From Hydrangea macrophylla (Eukaryota; Streptophyta; Magnoliopsida; Cornales; Hydrangeaceae): a stretch of DNA of 64,000 nt. Positions 56,182 to 64,000 of the stretch are shown piece after piece (positions within the stretch are counted from its first letter, which is position 1; each line of letters starts with the position of its first letter). The position numbers were made by a program, and so were the translations under genes. The stretch is taken from contig CM066988.1 in the NCBI GenBank assembly GCA_033977485.1, forward strand, positions 74,143,169 to 74,207,168, in the 5' to 3' direction. Under the pieces are notes generated by a model. It worked only from the letters and a program-made list of their open reading frames with translations. It did not search any database and had not been told where the DNA came from.

Positions 56182-57551
56182 TGATCGGTAGAGAACAAAT
56201 CCTATTTATACGCCTTAACGAACATTTGTTAGTACTTTTTATCCTGTTTTTGTATATTTTTACTCCGTTTTCTAGTTTCTGACAGGTTTTGGAAGAAATC
56301 AACTAAACCAGGCTAAACAGGGTGAAAAAGCAGAGTTAAAGAAGCTGAAAAAGCCAAGTCGCGCGCGTGACCCGCGCCCGCGAAGAACCAGAAATCGCTC
56401 GCGCGATCCGCTCGCGCGAGATACCCAGAATCGCTCGTGCGATCCGCGCGCGCGAAGTTCAATTGTCGCGCTCGCGCGACCCGCTCGCGCGATATGTGGA
56501 AAAATTAAAGTTGCGTATTTATGTATACTGAAGACTCCTGTGCAAACAAAACTGCTAAACGACATCTAGACTGTAAATTACATCAGTTTCAGTTCGTTTC
56601 GGGTTGGGAAAGCTTCCAAAGCTTGTGTAAACTCTATATATATTTAGTTTTTATAATTTTGAGAGGGGAGCAATTGTTACACACCCATACATACACATTC
56701 TACAACCATACTTCCAGCCATTGAAGGGAGGGAAGCAAGGAGAAGAAAAAGAAGACCAAGGGTTTCCATGGCCTCCTCCATCAACTACTTGCCATCCATC
56801 ACTTCCATGGACGGCTAGATCATAGATCTAGGGTTTCAATGAAGCCCTAGATGAGTAATAGGGAGTATTTTATGTTTTTATTTTAGTTTTATTATGTATG
56901 GATGACAGTCACTTGTTCCGAGGATTTTTATAAATAAATCGAACTTCTAGTGATTAAATCATTACTTTCAGAATTTATTCTTGTCTTAGATCTATTTTGA
57001 CTGTGATGTGCTCAACGATCTATTCTTGCTGTGCTTGTTTAGATTGTTTACATGTGATGGTGCTTTATTGATTCGTGCTATCAAGTATCCGAATAGTCCA
57101 TGCCTAGATTAGACGGATTAGATCACAACCCTAGTTTAGTGTGGGATAATCCGTGCTAACCGAAGATGGAGTATGTTGGTGCTTGAACCATGATTATCTT
57201 CTTGACGGAGGAATTGGGCTTGTAGCTACAATTCCCCATATTCATCCAACGTAATAAGCTAAAGTAATTCATAAATATTCCTTATTATGAAACTAGTGGT
57301 GGATTTGTAATCCTAGGTTCCCTTAAACATTCATTAAAAACACTTTTAATTGCTTTCATAGTTTAGATTTACTTTTATTGTTATTAGTTTAATTAAATCC
57401 AAATCAAAATCTATTTTTCCTAATTAATTAGACTTAGGTTTTAAAATTAAGAGCTGTAGTAATCAATCTCTGTGGGTTCGACCTTTACTTCCACACTGCA
57501 AATCTTTTGAAAAGTAAAGAATACTTTTATATCTTGATGTTGACAACATCA
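56182..57551 (+). repeat. Athila-like 5' LTR
   Basis: 1370 bp, TGATCGG..ACATCA. CG-rich self-complementary words at 56358..56494, TATA box at 56635..56644, then a purine-rich leader. No coding frame. Confidence 0.9.
56358..56494. repeat. CG-rich self-complementary words, Athila-like 5' LTR
   Basis: Run of words such as TCGCGCGCG, CGCTCGCGCGA and TCGCGCGCGCGA, about 140 to 280 bp upstream of the TATA box. The 3' LTR has them at 63524..63658, with more unbroken CG pairs. Confidence 0.75.
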
Positions 57552-57556
57552 ATTTT

Positions 57557-57574
57557 TGGCGCCGTTGTCGGGGA
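57557..57574 (+). other. Athila-like primer binding site
   Basis: TGGCGCCGTTGTCGGGGA, one base from the common Athila PBS form (tRNA-Asp). Confidence 0.88.
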
Positions 57575-58026
57575 TTGTATTACTACTCTTAGTTTTATAA
57601 TCGTAGTTTAGTTAATTCGTAAATATTAGATTAGTTTTTATTTTTCTTATTTTCTGTTTTTGTTTTTAGTTACTAACTTGTTCTTTTATTTTGTAGTCAA
57701 CGTTTCCGAGTGGAGCAGCTAATTACATCAAAGGAGCTTACGCAAAAATAAAATAAATAAAAATTAAGTAAATTGCTTCTTTTGAAATTCGCTTTAAACC
57801 ACTGTAAGTCAGGGCGCTGTGACGCACTATTTGCATTAGTTTAGGGTTAATTGCACTGCATTAGCTAGGAAACCCGGGGCGCTGGGCTTGACGCGGTCAT
57901 TGCATTACAGGATAATATTCATGCATCATAGTAGTACTGTGTGCTTGATTGTCGTCTTATTTGCGTGATTGCTATTTGTTTCTTTTGTTAGTTAATTTTT
58001 GTTTTTAGTTTACTTTCTTTTAGTTT
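57575..58026 (+). other. Athila-like leader
   Basis: AT-rich sequence with two GGGCGCTG-like blocks (57809 and 57877). No ORF. Confidence 0.6.
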
Positions 58027-60678
58027 ATGTTAGGTACACGTTCAAATAAACCGGAATTACAACCTTTAGACTCTGAACTTGAACGTACATTAAGACTTAA
58101 TAAGTCTTCAAACTTAACTTCTAGAACAAGGTTTTTAATAGACGACGATTTGACACCGAAACCAACGTCTTTATTTGAATCTGAAATACGTAGTACTCTT
58201 CAAAAACTAAAGAAACCACGCTTTAATAACATCGAACCAATTAAAATGGCAGACATTGGAAATAATAACGAAAATAACCAAAATAACAACGGAGCTAATA
58301 TGAATAATCCTAATATCCCTCCACCTCCGCCGCTTAAAGATTATTTTATTCCTACGACTTACACGCCACAAACATGTATTGAATTACCGGAGGCGACGGC
58401 ATCTCACTTTGAGATAAAGTCGTCTACCATCTCGCTACTTCCATCTTTCCATGGCCGTTTAAATGAAGATCCATATAAACACTTAGGAGATTTTTAGGAT
58501 ATATGCTCTACTTTGAAAATCCAGAATCTTACTGATGATGAATTAAAAATGAGGCTCTTTCCATTCTCATTAAAAGACAAAGCTAAATATTGGCTCCAAT
58601 CTTTGGAGCCAAACACAATTAGAACATGGGAAGACTTACACGCCGCATTTTTACAAAAGTTTTTTCCTATTATGCGTACGAATCAGATAAGAAAATCTAT
58701 AACAAACTTTGTGATGCAAGATGGGGAATCACTTTACGACACGTGGGAAAAATTTAAAGAATTATTACGCTCGTGTCCACATCATCAGGTTCCTAAGTGG
58801 CAACTTGTTCAGGTCTTCTATGAGGGGCTTATTCCCTCTGTTAGGAATACCGTCGATGCCGTTTGTGCGGGAACTTTCCTACACAAAAGCGCCGACGAGG
58901 CTTGGAAAATTTTTTAAACTTTGAGCGAGAATTCGATGCACCAAGCGGTGTCGGTACGTTCGGAAGGATATCTTCCTCCACCCAAACGAGAGGTGAAGTT
59001 TGAGTCGAGTCATTCTATTGAATTTAAAGAATTATCTAAAAAACTTGACCGACTTATGACAATGAATCAAACGACAGTCGCACCTGCTCATGAAATTTGT
59101 GCATTATGTTCTGATCCTTCACATTCGATACTTTCATGTCCATCGGCAAGTCAATTTCCGGAATTCGTGGAGCAACACATTAATTCTATTCAACAATACC
59201 CACGAAGTAATTATAATGCAACTACTAATAATCCGGATGCGCCATGGAGAAACCATCCTAACTTTTCGTGGAAAAATAATACTAATAATCTTAATGAGGC
59301 GACTAATTTTCCTAATGCGTATCGACCTCAGTTTCAACCTAATCAATACCAACACCCGCCTCCTAATTCGAATCCTTCAAGGAGTAATGTTTTTGAGGAA
59401 AAGGTGTTGGCGTCCCTTAAGACTATTAAAATGCAAGTACAGGCACAAGCACAAATAGTGCACTCACACACACAATCCATTGCGAAGCTTGAATCCCAAA
59501 TGGGACAACTAGCTACTGTAGTGAGTCGTAGAAATGAGGGGACGTTGCCTAGTCAAACAATTCAAAACCCTAAGGGACAATATGAGGTTAAGGGGTCGAA
59601 TGAGCAAGTAAACACCGTCTCAACTAGGTTGACTACACGAGAGGAAGAGGTAATAGAAATTCCGAATGAGAATGTGAAAGATATGAATATCAACTCTAAT
59701 ACGAAGAAGGGTGAGGACGCGAGCCAAAATAAGAAAGAAAAAGAATCGGACCCAACGAATTATATTCCGAGAATGCCATATCCACCAAACGTTGAGGGAC
59801 CGTCGCATTTGCCCAAGAAAGGGTCAAAAATGGAAGATATACTCGAGGTGTTTAAACAAGTTAAAATAAATATTCCTTTCCTCGATGCTATTAAACAAAT
59901 TCCCGCTTATGCTAAATGTTTAAAAGACCTTTGTACTCAAAAGCGTAAAATACGCAGTCATACTCCTAAAAAGGTCTTCCTCACGGAAAAAGTAAGTTCA
60001 ATTTTCCAACACGCTCCTCCGAAATATAAGGATCCAGGTACGCCTACGATTTCATGTGTCATAGGTGACACTATCATTCATAGGGCTCTCATTGACTTAG
60101 AAGCTAGTGTTAACCTCTTACCTTATCACGTCTATAAACAATTAGGTCTAGGTGAACTTAAGCCCACGGCCGCTACTATTCAGTTAGCGGATCGTTCTGT
60201 CAAAATACCTAGAGGAATCTTCGAAGACGTACTAGTAAAAGTTGATCAATGTTTCTATCCCGTTGATTTTATGGTCCTTGACACCGAACCGGTGCTAGAT
60301 ACTAGAAAATACACTCCTGTTATTCTTGGTCGTCCATTCTTAGCCACGGCCAACGCACGTGTCAACTGTAGGACGGGGGTAATGAAAGTGTCGTTTGGGA
60401 ACATGAACTTAAAATTAAACGTTTTTAATGCTATGGATCAACCTCCTAAAGACGACGATAACCTATGTGAGGCAGAAGGTGAGGTAAGACGGAATATTGA
60501 GCCTACGAAAGAAATAAATGTGAGTAACGACAAAGATATAGCGGATGATGAGTGGATGAACCCTAATACTTCGGACCCTAATACTGAATCTACTCGGAAG
60601 GTAAGAAATCGATTTGAACATACTGACAAACCGTCAATAGAATTAATTCAAAGCGATGTAATTTCTGCTTACCATTGA
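58027..60678 (+). pseudogene. Athila-like gag-protease
   Basis: A single frame of 883 codons with only two in-frame stops (TAG at 58495..58497, TAA at 58915..58917). N-terminal part with an Asn-rich stretch and PPPPPL; capsid core LKMRLFPFSLKDKAKYWLQS, TWEDLHAAFLQKFFPIMRTN, DGESLYDTWEKFKELLRSCP and HHQVPKWQLVQVFYEGLIPS; a CALCSDPSHSILSC zinc-like motif near 59100; a long disordered Asn/Gln/Pro-rich region; and an aspartic protease with RALIDLEASVNLLPYHVYKQ, ADRSVKIPRGIFEDVLVKVD, VDFMVLDTEP and VILGRPFLATANARVNCRTG. These are Athila-type features. The active site D-L-G is D-L-E here, so the protease lost its Gly. The frame closes with a normal stop at 60678, before any RT. Confidence 0.87.
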
Positions 60679-61089
60679 GCTCTACCTGACATCCTTAGGG
60701 GTACACAGTCCGATTTACGGCCTCCATAAAATCTTGAGCTAGAACGGTCTAGCTGAAGACGTAAAAGTTAGCGCTTCTTGGGAGGCAACCCAAGCTTTAT
60801 TTCGTTCGTTTTTCTTATTTTTGGATGTTTTTGAGTCTGTTTGGGTCTGTTTTGGACATTCTGGACAGGTTGGGGGTTGGAATTAATTTATTTTAATATT
60901 ATATACATAATTTTAGCCAAAAAATGGAAAATACCATTCTCGCGCGCGCGGCCCGCTCGCGAGAGCCGTTGCTCGCGCGGCCTGCTGGCGCGAGAATGTG
61001 CCTTAGTGTTTTTCTTTCGTTTTCTTTGTATGAGCCCTCAGGTTCTCCTCGCGCCTAATGTCGCGGGCGCGAGGTAGCTCGCGGGAGCA

Positions 61090-61121
<32 letters not shown>

Positions 61122-63334
61122 TTGTGACTCGCGCGCGCGACGGCCGCTCGCGCGGACCGCTCGCGCGATCTCCCATTTTTCTGACATTTTCTTTTGTTTT
61201 CTATATCTTTCCCCCGTACCTGCTCAGATAGTTTTTACTTTTCTGTTTTTGTTTCTTAAGTACTTCTAGATCGAGTCTTTGATTGTTTTCATAATTTTGG
61301 TTATGTTTTATTTCCTTTTATAGCTTATTTTCGTGTTGTCTTCATAGTTTTGTTTCTTCTTATAGTTTATTTAGTTTCGTTTAGCTTAGTTATAATTCTT
61401 TTAGTTGTTTTTATTATTTTGTTTGTTTAATTTTCTTTTGTTAAGAAGTAACAGGTAACATTGAACTTTATAGCCATATTCCATTGTGTTCACCTGTTCT
61501 TTGCTTGTCGAGATCGAGGTACTATCGTTCCTTCCTTACGTGCTCTCCTTTCTTTCGTTTTATTGTTTCATTGGGGACAATGAAAGGTTTAGGTTTGGGG
61601 GTATGCACACAAATGCACATTAGTTATGCAAAATTTTAAAATTTTTCAATAAGTATGTTAAAATAAACGATGTTACCTACGGTTTTTGCAATCTTCATTT
61701 GATACTTCTTGTTATGTAACTTTGAATTGTTATAGAATGGTAAACAAGAGAAGATGTGATTAAACATTTGCTGAAGTTATGATATGACGTTTTAAGTTAT
61801 GCATTGTTTGAATCGTAGTTTTATATCATAGATTTGCACACAAACCTATGCACTGCACGTAGTCACTTGAATGCATGTTGGTTGTGAACTATAATATAAT
61901 TCGGATTTCTAGATAACACAAGGTGGAGACTAAGCCCAGTGAGCTTTTGAGCCTATCTTTTCTTCATTGAGGGTTATAAATACATTGTGTTTGTCGAATT
62001 TCACTTGAAATCGAGCATCTATTTGTTGTTTAGTCTCATTATTCTTGTTTTGGTGAATAGTCAAGTTAAAATATTTGTTACCATACTAAATAATCTTCCG
62101 TCGTAAACGTTGAAGAACCATATAACTATAGGAAATGATTTTAGGCCCTCTTTGTTTACTACCGACCGAAGAATTATAAATTTCCTTAGTTCGCCCTTTG
62201 AGCCGTTAAAATGCCATTTCTTTCTTGGATTACCATTATCCTTGTTTTTGCTCCGACTTGACAAACTTGGAGTTCACCACTGAGAGATTTGTCACCTTTT
62301 AGTAGTGTTAAGGTGATGTGTGATTGAGAAGAAGAAAATAAGATGCTATTGGGGTAGTTTCTTGATATTCGATAAATAATCATTTGAGAAGCAAGAAAAG
62401 AAAAAGGAAAAGAAAAAAATAAAGAAGAGGAAGGTTGAAAAAAAAATGATGAAAGAAAAGAAGAAAAATGAATGGAAAGGAATGAAGAGAAAGAAAAGAT
62501 GAAAGTTGGTGGAAGAGCGAATAAAAGAAATCGAACATGCCTTACAATGCCATTCTGAAACTACTTGATAAATCCTTTCTATCCTTTTTCATTGCCTGAG
62601 CCACGTTATAACCTTTGAAAAGTCCTATCTGATCCTAGGAAACATGGTTCGGATATGAAAACGATGGGAGGGGGATTAAAACATGGTAATGATTAATTTC
62701 TCTTGATTGTTGGCATCTTATCCATGAGACTACTGTTCTTTCGTGTCATGCGTCTTTTTCGAGTCATATGTGAGTGTTTATTGTTTTGAAAACATATTTC
62801 CTTTACTCACATATTTTAGAAAAACTACACCTGTTTCTAAGTGTATCATTTTAGAGTGTAATTGACATTGTGAGATTCGTAGTCGAGACATAGTTAAATG
62901 GTTATCCGAGTTATATTCCAAGTTCATGGCATACGCGTGTTCATTTGACTACCACATCACACACGTGCAATCTTTGAGGAACTCTATTGATTCTTACATT
63001 GCATACACTTGATTGTTTTTCATGATGTAGGTGAACGTTTGATTCTGTTTCTTCTTGTTCATTATTCTATTTCAAATCATTGTGTTATAATAAGGAGTAT
63101 TGAATATTATGTTTTTCATTTTTACTAAGGTTTTAAATTTCTAAGTTAATAAATATGGTTGTGGGTAACTTGTTGATGAGAACCCTCACGAGACTTCACT
63201 CGTCCGACTAGGGACACCTAGAGGTTTAAAAGGCTTGTTGCATACGCTAAATGCAATCGTGATCCATGCGAAAATGGAGTAGTATTTTATTAGTAGTTTT
63301 TTATTTTAGTTTTGCTCGAGGACTAGCAAAATGT
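60679..63334 (+). other. Athila-like 3' region, no pol or env
   Basis: 2.65 kb without a gene. It holds a hairpin CTTGGGAGGCAACCCAAG (60777..60794) that is typical after Athila pol genes, CG-rich words (60937..61165), an A24 run (about 61098..61121), an internal PPT-like block AGGTTTGGGGGTA (61591..61603), a purine-rich stretch (62390..62520), and the TTGCTCGAGGACTAGCAAAA block before the PPT. Small ORFs have no recognisable motif. Confidence 0.7.
60937..61165. repeat. CG-rich self-complementary words in Athila-like 3' region
   Basis: TCGCGCGCGCGGCCCGCTCGC-like words, split by an A-run, similar to those in the LTR but outside it. Confidence 0.7.
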
Positions 63335-63347
63335 AGGTTTGGGGGTG
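63335..63347 (+). other. Athila-like polypurine tract
   Basis: AGGTTTGGGGGTG directly before the 3' LTR. Confidence 0.85.
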
Positions 63348-64000
63348 TGATCGGTAGAGAACAAATCCTATTTATACGCCTTAACGAACATTTGTTAGTA
63401 CTTTTTATCCTGTTTTTGTATATTTTTACTCCGTTTTCTAGTTTCTGATAGGTTTTGGAAGAAATCAACTAAACCAGGCTAAACAGGGTGAAAAAGCAGA
63501 GTTAAAGAAGCTGAAAAAGCCAAGTCGCGCGCGCGACCCGCGCCCGCGAAGAACCAGAAATCGCTCGCGCGATCCGCTCGCGCGAGATACCCAGAATCGC
63601 TCGCGCGATCCGCGCGCGCGAAGTTCAATTGTCGCGCTCGCGCGACCCGCTCGCGTGATATGTCGAAAAATCAAAGTTGCGTATTTCAGTATACTGAAGA
63701 CTCCTGTGCAAACGAAACTGCTAAACGACGTCTAGACTGTAAATTACATCAGTTTCAGTTCGTTTCGGGTTGGGAAAGCTTCCAAAGCTTGTGTAAACTC
63801 TATATATATTTAGTTTTTATAATTTTGAGAGGGGAGAAATTGTTACACACCCATACATACACATTCTACAACCATACTTCCAGCCATTGAAGGGAGGGAA
63901 GCAAGGAGAAGAAAAAGAAGACCAAGGGTTTCCATGGCCTCCTCCATCAACTACTTGCCATCCATCACTTCCATGGACGGCTAGATCATAGATCTAGGGT
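63348..64000 (+). repeat. Athila-like 3' LTR, truncated by window end
   Basis: First 653 bp of the 1370-bp LTR. It matches the 5' LTR with about 11 differences. Confidence 0.9.

Larger units (their letters stand above)
56182..64000 (+). mobile_element. Athila-like element, gag-protease only, runs past window end
   Basis: 5' LTR 56182..57551, tRNA-Asp-type PBS at 57557, gag-protease frame 58027..60678, 2.7 kb of 3' region, PPT at 63335..63347, 3' LTR from 63348 (cut by the window; about 720 bp are missing). RT, RNase H and integrase are absent. LTRs differ at about 11 positions over 650 bp by my count, so insertion was recent. It is inserted after GAAGC in aORF-b of Tat copy 3. Confidence 0.88.

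Noticed and set aside
56299..56565. Arg-rich repeat ORF on the minus strand (also 63465..63674)
   Set aside because: Product of the CG-rich words in the LTR. It sits upstream of the TATA box and has no start context or homolog that I know.
61098..61121. A24 run as the tail of a LINE or retroposed gene
   Set aside because: No target duplication, no body with coding or SINE features; the flanks are CG-rich words of the same element.
60679..63334. Possible env-like gene of the Athila-like element
   Set aside because: No frame above about 80 codons, no signal peptide or membrane segment pattern. The region is non-coding here.

Overview
This is a repeat-dense plant nuclear DNA window, most likely from a eudicot with a large genome. 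It is made almost entirely of nested LTR retrotransposons. The only host-gene sequence I recognise is two short exons of a Sec14-like lipid-transfer protein gene (1667..1910), which lie just left of the main element array. Every retrotransposon gene here carries stop codons, frameshifts or lost catalytic residues, apart from short open stretches. No RNA genes or CRISPR arrays were seen.

Layout. 63..1383 is a solo LTR with a perfect TG..CA structure and 5-bp target duplication. From 2111 to at least 56181 runs a head-to-tail array of three Ty3/gypsy elements of the Tat/Ogre type: LTR1 (2111..5324), internal 1, LTR2 (19989..about 23211), internal 2, LTR3 (43756..47029), internal 3. Neighbouring copies share one LTR. 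Internal 3 has PBS, gag, protease, RT, two RNase H domains and integrase. Internal 1 and internal 2 have lost most of pol by deletion. Downstream of pol each copy has tandem repeats and then an antisense gene cassette. One antisense gene (aORF-b) is intronless as far as I can see. The other (aORF-a) is a multi-exon gene for a plant-mobile-domain-like protein with clean GT-AG introns at the same places in two copies.

Four younger elements are inserted in these Tat copies, all in the antisense cassette. Element D (9037..16881, minus strand, gag only, TSD ATTTG) interrupts exon 3 of aORF-a in copy 1. A solo LTR (26120..27720, TSD CCTGT) lies in aORF-b of copy 2. Element C (28141..39408, a chromovirus with PR-RT-RH-INT-chromodomain, TSD GAAGC) also lies in aORF-b of copy 2. 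An Athila-like element (56182 to beyond the window end, gag-protease only) lies in aORF-b of copy 3, at exactly the same base position that element C used in copy 2.

The least expected structure is the repeated use of short self-complementary words in irregular arrays near core promoters of unrelated LTR families. These are CAATCGATTG in element D and in the 26120..27720 LTR, a 17-bp AGTGCC-N5-GGCACT word in the Tat U3 and again upstream of the antisense gene, CG-rich words in the Athila-like element and element C, and GGACACT..AGTGT units in element C. The intron-containing antisense gene, and the palindrome shared by the sense and antisense promoters, are the best candidates for an undescribed regulatory arrangement.
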